64,000 nt of DNA from Thermoplasmata archaeon (GTDB lineage: Archaea > Thermoplasmatota > Thermoplasmata > Lutacidiplasmatales > UBA184): the NCBI GenBank assembly GCA_035622275.1, contig DASPVQ010000005.1:52789-116788 (forward strand). Reading direction: 5' to 3'. The notes below the pieces were generated by a model. It searched no databases, had not been told where the DNA came from, and was given only the letters and a program-made list of their open reading frames with translations. This document shows positions 8,869 to 17,021 of this stretch, piece by piece. The position numbers were made by a program, and so were the translations under genes. The first letter of the stretch is position 1. Each line of letters starts with the position of its first letter.

Positions 8869-9062
8869 AGCCCGGCGACCCGGAGACGAGCCGGCGGAGT
8901 GGAGGTCTCGGGGCGCTTTCCTCGTGGACTCGGCCTGTCCTCGGCGCCGTGATCTCTTCGCACCGAAGGATTAGTTCACACCCTAGCTATGGGCTTTCGT
9001 CACGCCACGGTCGACTCCTTTGAGAGAATGGACACAAGTTCGAGGTAAAGCAGCCTCCGGGA

Positions 9063-9087
9063 GGACCTGAACCAAGAGTTCAAGTCC
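9063..9087. repeat. Hairpin element, copy 2 (10-5-10)
   Basis: GGACCTGAAC, loop CAAGA, GTTCAAGTCC: both arms are identical to copy 1 at 4592-4616 while the loop differs. It lies 16 nt past the stop of the vapC-like gene, so it could end that transcript. Confidence 0.65.
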
Positions 9088-9102
9088 ACGTTCTCGCCCG
9101 GG

Positions 9103-9492
9103 TCATTCGTAGAACCGGACCGAAAGGCCCCGAACTCGTCCGAAAGCTCGATCCCGGGTGACGACCTCTTCGCCATGCCGCATCGAGATTCCCGCGATGA
9201 AGAGATCCCCCTCCGAAAGGCGTTCGCCTCGAGACATAAGGTCGGCGGCGATGTGAGCGATCGTGTCGATGGCGTCCTGATCGAAGGGCAAGAGAGGGAG
9301 GGAGGCCAGCAAATCGCGAACTCGTTGTAGGTACGCACCTCCGAGTCGCTGACCGCCCGAGAGCACCTCGACCCCAGCCGGCGGAGAGATGCTCACTTGA
9401 GTCCCCTCGCGGTCGAATGCGGCGGCCATCTCGACCGCGGATGCTCGCCGCTTCAGGAGGTCGATGACGAAGGTCGAATCGAGAGAGACCAT
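9103..9492 (-). CDS. vapC: PIN-domain ribonuclease toxin (VapC-like)
   Basis: 129 residues with the PIN acidic set: D5 in 'MVSLDSTFVIDLL', the conserved Glu in 'AGVEVLSG', Asp in 'LSEGDLFIAGISM' and Asp in 'VTRDRAFGRV'. PIN toxins cut RNA, often tRNA or rRNA, and are neutralised by a cognate VapB. The ATG at 9492 shares one base with the stop codon of the upstream antitoxin gene, giving tight translational coupling. The RNA target cannot be predicted. Confidence 0.85.
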   Translation of the reverse strand: MVSLDSTFVIDLLKRRASAVEMAAAFDREGTQVSISPPAGVEVLSGGQRLGGAYLQRVRDLLASLPLLPFDQDAIDTIAHIAADLMSRGERLSEGDLFIAGISMRHGEEVVTRDRAFGRVRGLSVRFYE

Positions 9493-9743
9493 TACGCCGC
9501 TGGCTTCCTGCCCGCTCGACGCTTCAGCTGCGACCAGCCGAGCCGCCCTGAGGCCTCGAGGAACCGCTCAATCTCCTGTAGTCGATCCTTCGGAGCTCCT
9601 TCCCAGGCGCCGGCGAACTCGGAGAGGGGAACCGAATGTTCCGCCAGCCGGCGGACCGTCTCGCTGAAACTCTCATGGGGATGCTTTGCTCGGCTCAGGG
9701 CGTTATACGCCTCGACTGTGATCGTGATGGTCTTTACCGCCAT
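9492..9743 (-). CDS. vapB: VapB-type antitoxin
   Basis: 83 residues. The N-terminus 'MAVKTITITVEAYNALSRAK' followed by 'SFSETVRRLAEH' is the strand-helix-helix DNA-binding part of VapB/PF02697-type antitoxins. The C-terminal 40 residues, helical and basic, would wrap the toxin. It is the first gene of a two-gene operon with the PIN toxin. The promoter carries a duplicated octamer (separate entry), suggesting autoregulation. Confidence 0.82.
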   Translation of the reverse strand: MAVKTITITVEAYNALSRAKHPHESFSETVRRLAEHSVPLSEFAGAWEGAPKDRLQEIERFLEASGRLGWSQLKRRAGRKPAA

Positions 9744-9761
9744 GGCGCCCCGACCGTGCGA

Positions 9762-9796
9762 TGGTCAGTTCACTTAAATGTATTGTGGTCAGTTTA
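9762..9796 (-). promoter_or_regulatory. vapBC promoter with direct-repeat operator
   Basis: TGGTCAGTT occurs at 9762-9770 and again at 9786-9794, a 24-bp period, flanking an A/T-rich TATA-like core (CACTTAAATGTATT, 9771-9784) placed about 30 nt before the vapB ATG. Repeats that bracket a TATA box are what an autorepressing toxin-antitoxin complex would bind. Inferred from position. Confidence 0.5.
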
Positions 9797-9818
9797 TGGA
9801 GATAGGCAGCCACGGGAG

Positions 9819-9844
9819 GGACCTGAATTCAGGGTTCAAGCTCC
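9819..9844. repeat. Hairpin element, copy 3 (diverged, longer stem)
   Basis: GGACCTGAAT, TCAGG, GTTCAAGCTCC, a variant of the two copies at 4592 and 9063. Outer arms CCACGG (9810-9815) and CCGTGG can lengthen it into an imperfect 18-bp stem. It lies between the vapB promoter and the next gene. Confidence 0.5.
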
Positions 9845-9959
9845 GTCCGTGGGGGCGTGATTCCCGACCTGACTGACTACAGCCGGCCCGGCGCGCGATC
9901 GCGAAATCGGGATCCCGTTCAGAAATGGTCGACCCCGTCGAGCGGGCGTTCCTGCCCCC

Positions 9960-9965
9960 TTAAAG
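9960..9965 (+). promoter_or_regulatory. TATA-like box of the M29-like gene
   Basis: TTAAAG centred about 28 nt before the GTG at 9990; fits a leaderless transcript. Confidence 0.4.
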
Positions 9966-9989
9966 GCCAGGGGGTTCTGTCTCCCGAAC

Positions 9990-11120
9990 GTGGCGCGGCA
10001 CGCCTCCAGGATCGAACGGGCGGCCGCCCGGAACATCCTCCGCCGCTGTCTCAACGTCAAGCGCGGCGAGAATGTCCTCATCGAGGTCTGGGATCACAAC
10101 CTTCCGTTTGCCTCGGCGTTCGTCGACGAGGTCTGCCAGCTCGGCGCTCAACCGTACGTTCAGTACCAGGACCGGGATGCCTTCTGGTCGGAGTTCCGAC
10201 GGGGGAGCCCTCGCTACTTCGGAAACGCCGGGGCGATCGAGCGGGCAGCTCTCGAAGCCGCCGACGCCTACGTCTACTTCATGGGGCCGGAGGATCTCTA
10301 CCGGTCCTTCCAGAAGGCTCGGAAGTCTCCGAGGTTCTGGAAGGCGTTCGTCGCCTACCAAGAGCCGTTCTACGAGATCGCCCGTCGGACGGGATTGCGT
10401 GGGTCTCGGCTGAGCATCGCCTACGCCGACCGGGGCGACGCTCGGAAATGGAACGTGAAACGGTCGACCTGGCACCGCGAACTGATGCAGGCGTACCAGG
10501 TGGACCCCCGGTCGATGCTCCGCGACGCGTCCAGACTTTCCTACTCGTTGGTGAAGGGACGGCGACTCTCTATCCGCCACCCAAACGGGACGTCGCTCGA
10601 CTTTCGACTCAACGGGGCCCGGCCGTCCGTCTTCGCGGGGGTCCATGGGCGGGACGACGTCCGGCCCCGGACCCATGGGTGGGGCGACCCGACGGTGCTC
10701 AACGACCTCCCCTGGGGCGTCCTCTCCGTGAGGGTCGCCCCGCATTCTGGTAACGGAACATTGGTATCGAACCGACCGAGCTACTACGGGTGGGGCAAGA
10801 CTGAGGGCGCGTGCTGGACTTTCCGTAGAGGCGCTCTGGTGGAGCGGCGATTCGAAGGAGGAGGCCGGGGGTTCTCCCGTCACTTTTCCTCCGCGCGCGG
10901 CGGCCCTGAGCGGTCGGGGTCGCTCCTGATCGGCTTGAACCCGGCCATCCACCGCGCACCCAACGTCCAGTTTTCTGAGCTGGCCGCGGTATCGGTTCAA
11001 CTTGGGCAAGGCCAGATCTCGTCGGATTATCCATCCGCGCTCTACCCTAAGGCCACTCTCGCCGGGGGCACCGTCGTCCTGGACGACCGGCCGATCGTGC
11101 GAGCCGGGCGGATCCTGTAA
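9990..11120 (+). CDS. M29 aminopeptidase-like protein, metal ligands apparently lost
   Basis: 376 residues with the overall outline of the M29 (aminopeptidase T) family: 'AARNILRRCLNVKRGENVLI' at the N-terminus, 'ALEAADAYVYFMGPED', 'LPWGVLSVRVAPHSGNGTLV' where active members read 'lPaGEv...P', 'LLIGLNPAI' where they have a Glu, and 'AAVSVQLGQG' where they have 'GTvHfaiG'. The final HxD metal motif is not visible either. It is therefore probably a catalytically dead paralogue, or a relative with another role. GTG start at 9990, with a TATA-like box 28 nt upstream. It stands alone between vapBC and the second cyclase. Confidence 0.6.
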   Translation: MARHASRIERAAARNILRRCLNVKRGENVLIEVWDHNLPFASAFVDEVCQLGAQPYVQYQDRDAFWSEFRRGSPRYFGNAGAIERAALEAADAYVYFMGPEDLYRSFQKARKSPRFWKAFVAYQEPFYEIARRTGLRGSRLSIAYADRGDARKWNVKRSTWHRELMQAYQVDPRSMLRDASRLSYSLVKGRRLSIRHPNGTSLDFRLNGARPSVFAGVHGRDDVRPRTHGWGDPTVLNDLPWGVLSVRVAPHSGNGTLVSNRPSYYGWGKTEGACWTFRRGALVERRFEGGGRGFSRHFSSARGGPERSGSLLIGLNPAIHRAPNVQFSELAAVSVQLGQGQISSDYPSALYPKATLAGGTVVLDDRPIVRAGRIL

Positions 11121-11345
11121 GGTCGAGGTCGCGCGCAGCCCCGGGTCCATTTCTCACCCACGAGCTTCCGGCGAGGAATCTCGCCTGGTCCATCGCCCCC
11201 CATCGAGCCGCAGGGAGGGTCGCAAGGGCAAGCCAACTGGGGACGACGGGCCCAAGCTGTTCAGGCTCCCGGATCGCCCCACGTCGCCGGTCGAATGTCG
11301 GCGCATTTCACGGTGGGCGAAATGGCACGGACCGATGCCCCGTGG

Positions 11346-13331
11346 CTACCTCGATTCCGTCAGGTGTTCTGAGGTGAGAGTCGATGGATGAGCCCCCGCC
11401 CCCACGCGTTGGAGAAGGATGATGAATCGGGGGTCGGCCCGCAGGCCGTCGTACGCCGAGCTCGTTCTCAAGGAGAAGGAGAGCGACTCGAGTCGGCGGA
11501 GGTTGTTCTCAGCCAGGGCCTTCTCCCAGAGAGCGTACGCCGCATCGAGGTGGCCGAGCGCGACTTGAGCTTGCGTCACGCAGTGGTAGGCCACGGTCCG
11601 GCTCTCCGAGAGCCTCGTCAAATCGTCCAGGATCTGGGATGCCTCCGTCGATTCCCCGGCCCGGGCCAGGGCCCATGCCAGGTTCGAGCGGGTCAGGTCC
11701 GTCCGCTGAATCTCTTCGGCTTTACGAAATTCGGAAACCGCCTCGGCGACCTGCGACACTCCCATGTAGCACTCCCCGAGGCCCGTTCGGAACTCGATGT
11801 GGGCCGGGTCGAATTCCAGAATCCGGAGGAGGACCGCGATTGCCTCGACAAAGCGCCGGTTGTTCTTGAGAACCCATACGAGCATCTCGTTCGCGAAACG
11901 GTCGAGGGGGGCGAGCTCGAGGGCGATCCGGGCCTGGACTAGGGCCTCCTCGACGCGACCGGTGGTGGCGAGCAGTCCCGCGTAGTAGGAGTGGTTGTAG
12001 GTGTTGTTGGGGTTCAGCTCGAGAGCGGTCCTCGCTTCCCGTTCGGACCCGACCATGTCTCCCTGGTAGAACTTGAGCGCGAGCAGAGCCGCATGGGCAT
12101 CCGAATCCGAGGCGTCGAGCTCCAGCGCCTTCGTGGCCGCGGATTCCCCCTCGGCCCACGCCGTCTCCGCGGGAAGGGCTCCCAGCAGGTAGAGTGACAG
12201 ATAGCTGTCGGCCAGCCAAGCGTACGCTGACGCATACGCCGGGTCGATCTCGATGGCGCGTCGGAAGCACTTGATCGAGCTGAGGAGGCTCGACTCGCGA
12301 CCGTAATCGGTCGTGTTGTACGCGACTCCCCGGAGGTACAACGCGTGGGCTTCGGGGTTGCGAGTCGGCTCGGCCTGGACCTTGGCGCGTTCACCCGACG
12401 CAAGTCTCACCTTGACGGCGTCCGCCACCGTTTGGGCAATATCCGCCTCGATGGCGAAGAGGTCCTTCATCTCCCGGTCGTACGACTCGGACCACAGATG
12501 GGAACTGGTCTCCGAGTCGATGGCTTGGACCGTGACTCGAATCTTGTCCTGAGACTTGCGGACACTCCCTTCCAGAATCGTGCCGGCCTTGAGCTCCCGG
12601 GCGATCTCCTCGACGTTGCGAGTCCCGTCCCTGTACCTCTGCACGGACGTCCGTGCGAGCACTGACAATCCGCTGATCCGAGACATCGTGGCGATCAACT
12701 CCTCGGTCATTCCGTCGGCGATGTACGCGTCGCTCGGATCCGGGCTGATGTTGGCGAACGGGAGCACGGCGACCCGATGCGGATGGGTGACCGCGGCGCT
12801 CTGCGCCGAGTTGACCCACGGCAGGACAATCCGATAGGTATCGACCGGTTCCAGCACTCCTTTGAGCGGACGAGGTCCGAGGCGCTCGAACTGGTACGGA
12901 ACCTTGTTGCGGACCTGGTCGTAGATCTGACTCGACGTACACACACCCCCGGTCTCCGCGAGGTGCTCGATCCGGGAGGCGATGTTGACCGCGTCCCCGA
13001 GGATGTCGGCCCCACGCTCCTGAACGTCCCCGAGATGGAGGCCGATCCGGAGCCGGAGGGGTGGCCCGTCAACCCTCGAGTTGCGCTCGTGAATGGCCCG
13101 TTGGAGCGACACCGAGCATTCGACGGCATCGAGAGCGTTGGAGAACTCGACGAGGAGTCCGTCCCCCATCGTCTTGATCAGCCGCCCGCGGGAGGCGGCG
13201 ACCACGGGCTCGACCAATCGAGCCTGATCCTCCAACATTCGGAGCGATTCCGCCTCGTTTCGCTGGGTCTCGGAGGTAAAACCTTGCAGGTCGGTGAACA
13301 TGATGGCGGCAAGGCGGCGGGTCGAGGACAC
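11346..13331 (-). CDS. Class III adenylate cyclase - TolB-like - TPR protein
   Basis: 661 residues from GTG 13331. Residues 1-175 are a class III cyclase domain with the full catalytic set: D14 (FTDLQGFT), K53 and D57 (KTMGDG), D109, N116 and R120 (NIASR). Residues ~190-300 match the TolB/FlgO-like module ('RVAVLPFANISPDPSDAYIA', 'GTILEGSVRKSQDKIRV') seen in bacterial cyclase-TPR proteins; the rest is about nine TPRs ('AIEIDPAYASAYAWLADSYL' and similar). Starts at 13379 or 13529 are open, but a TTTTAATC box lies 28 nt before GTG 13331, and that start aligns with the N-terminus of the other cyclase (5578-8838). Confidence 0.85.
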   Translation of the reverse strand: MSSTRRLAAIMFTDLQGFTSETQRNEAESLRMLEDQARLVEPVVAASRGRLIKTMGDGLLVEFSNALDAVECSVSLQRAIHERNSRVDGPPLRLRIGLHLGDVQERGADILGDAVNIASRIEHLAETGGVCTSSQIYDQVRNKVPYQFERLGPRPLKGVLEPVDTYRIVLPWVNSAQSAAVTHPHRVAVLPFANISPDPSDAYIADGMTEELIATMSRISGLSVLARTSVQRYRDGTRNVEEIARELKAGTILEGSVRKSQDKIRVTVQAIDSETSSHLWSESYDREMKDLFAIEADIAQTVADAVKVRLASGERAKVQAEPTRNPEAHALYLRGVAYNTTDYGRESSLLSSIKCFRRAIEIDPAYASAYAWLADSYLSLYLLGALPAETAWAEGESAATKALELDASDSDAHAALLALKFYQGDMVGSEREARTALELNPNNTYNHSYYAGLLATTGRVEEALVQARIALELAPLDRFANEMLVWVLKNNRRFVEAIAVLLRILEFDPAHIEFRTGLGECYMGVSQVAEAVSEFRKAEEIQRTDLTRSNLAWALARAGESTEASQILDDLTRLSESRTVAYHCVTQAQVALGHLDAAYALWEKALAENNLRRLESLSFSLRTSSAYDGLRADPRFIILLQRVGAGAHPSTLTSEHLTESR

Positions 13332-13354
13332 GGGGGCGGAACCGGCCTCTGTTA

Positions 13355-13362
13355 GATTAAAA
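13355..13362 (-). promoter_or_regulatory. TATA box of the cyclase-TolB-TPR gene
   Basis: TTTTAATC on the minus strand, 28 nt before the GTG at 13331. It lies downstream of the longer alternative starts, so it argues for the short protein. Confidence 0.5.
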
Positions 13363-13540
13363 CCCCGATATCGGGCCATTCCATCCGCGCTCTCAGCCGA
13401 AAACCGCGCCTTACCACCCTCCGGACTGGTGCTCCCCTGCCAGTTCGATCCGCGTGTAAGGGGATGTTCAGGACAGAGGCGGTCACGCCGTCGCGCACCC
13501 CCTCGATTGATCGAGCGGTGCCTCGCCAACGGGGTTCAGC

Positions 13541-13613
13541 AGCCACTGGAGGGACTTGAACCCCCGACCTGCTGATTACGAATCAGCCGCTCTGCCGACT
13601 GAGCTACAGTGGC
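13541..13613 (-). tRNA. tRNA-Thr (anticodon CGU)
   Basis: 73-nt cloverleaf without intron: acceptor GCCACTG/CAGTGGC, D-arm with GCTC...GAGC, anticodon stem GCTGA/TCAGC with loop TTCGTAA (anticodon CGT), T-arm GGGGGTTCAAGTCCCTC, discriminator U. CCA is not encoded. A TTAT box about 30 nt upstream (13640-13647) fits a promoter. Confidence 0.95.
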
Positions 13614-13659
13614 GTCCGTCAGCGGCGATGCCCTCTTCCGCATAACCTTGGCCTACCCG

Positions 13660-14005
13660 CCCCGAGGCGCCGTGGACGGCACGCACGATTCCGACGCCCG
13701 CCAGCGCCTCGAGCGCGCCCGAGATGTCCCGGACAAGGACGGCCGGGTCCTATCGCCCGAGCGACCGGCGCACCAGTCGATCGCCGGTTCTCGCGCGGAC
13801 GATTTCGTCTGAAGCGAGATGACGGCGCGAGGTCTGTCGAGGGACGCTCGCGGCGCGCCCGACGCGTCCGCGGCTCGAGGCGACGTGGACGAACCGCGGG
13901 TGGTGCCGGAACGCGGCGAACGGTCGGTCACCGCCCCGACGACCTTCGCGTCGGTCCGCCCGAACTATCGACGTCCGCGACGGGGCGGCTCCGGCGGGGT
14001 CGGGG
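13660..14005 (-). pseudogene. Possible gene remnant with an in-frame TAG
   Basis: No intact gene covers the ~395 nt between tRNA-Thr and nadM. One minus-strand frame has coding-like third-position GC on both sides of a TAG stop at 13750-13752: upstream 'FAAFRHHPRFVHVASSRGRV' and 'HLASDEIVRARTGDRLVRRS', downstream 'VLVRDISGALEALAGVGIV' followed by 'RAVHGASG'. It resembles a small winged-helix-type protein but has no start codon after the nadM stop. This may be a decayed gene, or chance. Confidence 0.25.
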
Positions 14006-14008
14006 CGC

Positions 14009-14548
14009 TCACGGGCGAGCCTCCGCGCTCGACCGCTCCGCTCCCTCGCGCAGTATCGCGAGTCGGGCGGGAGCGCGGAGGCGGTCGAGGTAGCTCGCCA
14101 CGGAGGCCGGGACCCGGGCTCGCCAGTCGCCGTCACCGGCGAGCTCGGCACGGATCTGGGCGCCCTCGAATCGCTGCCGTTCGACGAGCGCGGGGCGCTC
14201 GACCCGATAGCCGGCCTGATCGAACAGCAGCTGGGTGAGCGGGTTGTTCGTGTAGACGCGTTCGAAGCGCGGCAGCAGGCTCTCCAGGTAGCGCACCCAG
14301 AGGGCATGCCGGTCGATGTCGGGGATCGGTACGGCGAGCGTGCCGGAGATCCCGGCCTCGGAGAGCGCCCCCGAGACCATCTCGAGGCGCTCGCCCGCGG
14401 TGAACGGATCGCGCCAGGTGAACGACGCCTGGGCGCTGCCGATCCCGAGGATCAGCTCGTCCGACGGGTGCTCCGCCCGCAGCGTGCGGACCACCGCGAG
14501 GTGACCGGAGTGGAACGGCTGGAATCGGCCGACCAGCAGGCCGCGCAC
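14009..14548 (-). CDS. nadM: Nicotinamide-nucleotide adenylyltransferase (archaeal NadM)
   Basis: 179 residues, the usual size for archaeal NadM, which joins NMN and ATP to form NAD. The nucleotidyltransferase signature 'GRFQPFHSGHLAVVRTL' near residue 8 includes the (H/T)xGH motif; 'LILGIGSAQASFTWRDPFTA' and 'VYTNNPLTQLLF' follow the family. GTG start at 14548, 13 nt after the small Cys/His protein, and hence cotranscribed with lonB. Confidence 0.93.
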   Translation of the reverse strand: MRGLLVGRFQPFHSGHLAVVRTLRAEHPSDELILGIGSAQASFTWRDPFTAGERLEMVSGALSEAGISGTLAVPIPDIDRHALWVRYLESLLPRFERVYTNNPLTQLLFDQAGYRVERPALVERQRFEGAQIRAELAGDGDWRARVPASVASYLDRLRAPARLAILREGAERSSAEARP

Positions 14549-14561
14549 GGGCGGCGCGATA

Positions 14562-14807
14562 TCACTCCGGGGTCAAATCCTCGACGTCGTCGAGGAACTC
14601 GTCGATGTGCGGGCAGCGGGCGGTGAGGTAGTGACGACAGTGCGAGCAGTGCCGGTCGTCCCACGCCGGCCGCAGCTGGCTGTTGAACTCGTAGCAGGGC
14701 CGGTTCGTGAAGCGGTCCTCGTCGTCCTCCTCCTCGCCCGGCGACGGGCCGGGCAGCGGCCGGGGAGCGAGCGGCGGGTGCACGGGCGCGCGATACGGAC
14801 CCTTCAC
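14562..14807 (-). CDS. Small Cys/His protein translationally coupled to lonB
   Basis: 81 residues. The second half has C38, C54, C57, C65 and H53, H58, H67 in '[19 protein letters not shown]', a likely metal site; the middle (GEEEDDEDR) and the C-terminus are acidic. The GTG start overlaps the lonB stop in a GTGA tetranucleotide, so it is translated in step with the protease. I do not know a named family. A LonB-linked Zn or Fe-S protein is plausible from position only. Confidence 0.65.
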   Translation of the reverse strand: MKGPYRAPVHPPLAPRPLPGPSPGEEEDDEDRFTNRPCYEFNSQLRPAWDDRHCSHCRHYLTARCPHIDEFLDDVEDLTPE

Positions 14808-16837
14808 GACCCCGCCGGCCGTCCCGGAGGTGCGGTCGCGCTGGTCGCCGGCAGCGGCGCGGTGTCGTCGGCGGTCCGGCTCGTCGCGTGGACCATCGCC
14901 GCCAGCCGCTCGAGCAGCGACTCCTTCTGGGAGCCCTGTCCGACGAGCGCATACTTCAGGACGTCCCGGAGCGTCCGCACCGGGATCACCTCGACCGCGC
15001 CGCGATAGCGCGTCTCGAGCACGAGGTCCTCGACGTTGTCCTCCGGGATGAGGACACGACGGATGCCGGAGTCGGCCGCCGCCTCGACCTTCGCGGTCAC
15101 GCCGCCCACGGGCAGGACCTGCCCGCGCACGCTGAGCGATCCGGTCATCGCGACCGACTGGTCGACGGGGACGCCCTCGAGGGCGCTGATGACCGCGGTC
15201 GCGATCGACACCGAGGCGCTGTCGCCCTCGACGCCATCGGACGTCCCGACGAACTGGATGTGGATGTCGTAGCGCGAGATGTCCTCGCCCGTGTACTTCT
15301 TGATGAGCGCGCTCACGTTCTGGACCGCCTCCCGGGCGATCTCCCCCAGCTTGCCGGTAGCCACCACGACGCCGCCGTCCCGCGTCTGGGCGGGCGTCAC
15401 CTCGGCGACGATCGGCAGCACGATCCCGGAGAACTCGGCCATCCCGGTCTGGGCGTTGATCGCCGCGAGACCGTTGACGACCCCGACCGCCGCGCCCTCG
15501 GTCGAGAACATGCGGTACTCCTTGCGCCGCTCGATGTAGCGGTCCGCGATCTGCTGCTCGAGCGAGCGGCTCGCTCGCTTGGCTCGGACGACCTGCTCGG
15601 CCCGCACGACCGGAACGCCCTCGCTGAGAGCGATGTCGCCGGCGACGCGCACGAGCCCGCCGAGCTCGCGCAGCCGCAGCGTGAGCTGCCCGGAGCGACC
15701 CGAGCGGCGCTGGGCCTCGCGCACGACCTCGAGGACCGCCCCCATGTCGAAGTGGGGGATCTTCTTGTCCTTCACGATCTCCTGTGCGACGAACCGGACG
15801 ATCTTCATCCGGTTCTCCGGCGTGTCGGGCATCGTCGTCTTGACGTAGAGTTCGTAGCCGTAGCCCCGGATGCGCGAGCGCAGCGCCGGGTGCATCGTCT
15901 GGACGCTGTCGACGTTGCCCGCCGCCACCAGCACGAAGTCGGACGGGACCGGCTCGGTCTTGACCATCGCTCCCGCGGAGCGCTCGGACTGCCCGACGAT
16001 CGGGAACTTGCGCTCCTGCAGCGCGGTCAGGAGCGAGTGCTGGCTCTCGATCTTGAGCAGGTTGATCTCGTCGATGAACAGCACCCCGCCGTTCGCGCGG
16101 TGGATCGCGCCGACCTCGACCCGGTCGTGGGGCGGCGTCTCGAGGCCACCGGACTGGAACGGGTCGTGCTTGACGTCCCCCAGGAGCGCGCCCGCGTGGG
16201 CGCCCGTCGCGTCGACGAACGGCGGCTTCTCGTCCGGCGTGTGCGAGACGAGCAGCTTGGCCACGCCAGCGCCGGCCTCGTTGCGACTTCCGGAGAAGCG
16301 GATCAGCGCGTAGAGGATCAGCACGATCAGGATCCCGAAGAGCAGCGCCGTCCAGTCCGGCGGGTGGCTCGCGAGCGTGATGTAGAGCGTCAGCCCGAAG
16401 ACCACGAGCGCGATCACGACGAACAGGATCGTGCGCTGCTCGCGCTTCTGGGCCGCCTCCAGCTTCTGGGCGGCGACGATCTCCTTGCCCTTGCCCGACG
16501 GGACGACCCGGATCTTCGGTTCGTTGGGGTCCTCGTTGTTGGGGTAGGCGAGGATGTCCTGGAGCTGCTCCTTCGGCAGGAAATCGACCATGGCCCGCGC
16601 GAGCATGCTCTTGCCCGTCCCGGGCTCGCCGATCAGCATCATGTGCCGCTTCTGGGTCGCCGCCTTGCGGGCGACCTCGACGGCCTCGTCCTGACCGATC
16701 ACTTGGTCCAGCAAGCGGGGCGGGACCTCGACCTGGGACGTCGACTGGTAGGGCAGGCCCCGCGCCCACTCGTCCAGGTCGCTGGGCGGCGTCGGTTCCA
16801 CGGCTTCTGCCGACGGGGTATCCGCGCCTTCTGCCAT
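14804..16837 (-). CDS. lonB: Membrane-anchored ATP-dependent protease LonB
   Basis: 677 residues. AAA+ domain with Walker A GEPGTGKS (70-77) and Walker B FIDE (254-257); between them are two membrane helices (about 137-156 and 164-180) that place the protease on the inner face of the membrane, the hallmark of archaeal LonB. The C-terminal protease domain has the Ser540/Lys583 dyad (GDSAS and GGVTAK). It degrades damaged and regulatory proteins and is usually essential in archaea. ATG 16837 was chosen because the longer frame starts upstream of the TATA box at 16893-16901. Confidence 0.95.
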   Translation of the reverse strand: MAEGADTPSAEAVEPTPPSDLDEWARGLPYQSTSQVEVPPRLLDQVIGQDEAVEVARKAATQKRHMMLIGEPGTGKSMLARAMVDFLPKEQLQDILAYPNNEDPNEPKIRVVPSGKGKEIVAAQKLEAAQKREQRTILFVVIALVVFGLTLYITLASHPPDWTALLFGILIVLILYALIRFSGSRNEAGAGVAKLLVSHTPDEKPPFVDATGAHAGALLGDVKHDPFQSGGLETPPHDRVEVGAIHRANGGVLFIDEINLLKIESQHSLLTALQERKFPIVGQSERSAGAMVKTEPVPSDFVLVAAGNVDSVQTMHPALRSRIRGYGYELYVKTTMPDTPENRMKIVRFVAQEIVKDKKIPHFDMGAVLEVVREAQRRSGRSGQLTLRLRELGGLVRVAGDIALSEGVPVVRAEQVVRAKRASRSLEQQIADRYIERRKEYRMFSTEGAAVGVVNGLAAINAQTGMAEFSGIVLPIVAEVTPAQTRDGGVVVATGKLGEIAREAVQNVSALIKKYTGEDISRYDIHIQFVGTSDGVEGDSASVSIATAVISALEGVPVDQSVAMTGSLSVRGQVLPVGGVTAKVEAAADSGIRRVLIPEDNVEDLVLETRYRGAVEVIPVRTLRDVLKYALVGQGSQKESLLERLAAMVHATSRTADDTAPLPATSATAPPGRPAGS

Positions 16838-16892
16838 GCCGGCTTCTCGGCCCGACGAGCGGACCGTCCGCCATCGGAACCATGCGTCGGAG

Positions 16893-16901
16893 TCTATAAA
16901 T
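16893..16901 (-). promoter_or_regulatory. TATA box of the lonB operon
   Basis: CATTTATAG on the minus strand, about 60 nt before the lonB ATG; predicts a leader of about 30 nt, unlike the leaderless neighbours. Confidence 0.5.
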
Positions 16902-17021
16902 GCGTTAGGGCAGCGAAACGGCCCGGTAAGCGCTCGTGGCGGCAAACCTCGTCCCCACCCCGCCGGCGCCCGAGGGTCGGGCGTTATCTATCGAGCCGAA
17001 CTCAGCGGGCGGGCGCGCGGC

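Noticed and set aside
9063..9087. tRNA gene or fragment at the hairpin copies
   Set aside because: Only a T-arm-like piece is present; no acceptor, D or anticodon arm can be folded around it.
11121..11345. Small gene between the M29-like and second cyclase genes
   Set aside because: About 225 nt with only Arg/Pro-rich frames and no start/promoter combination.
13750..13752. Pyrrolysine read-through of the TAG
   Set aside because: No start codon, no recognised catalytic family and no pyl genes in the window; a decayed gene is simpler.
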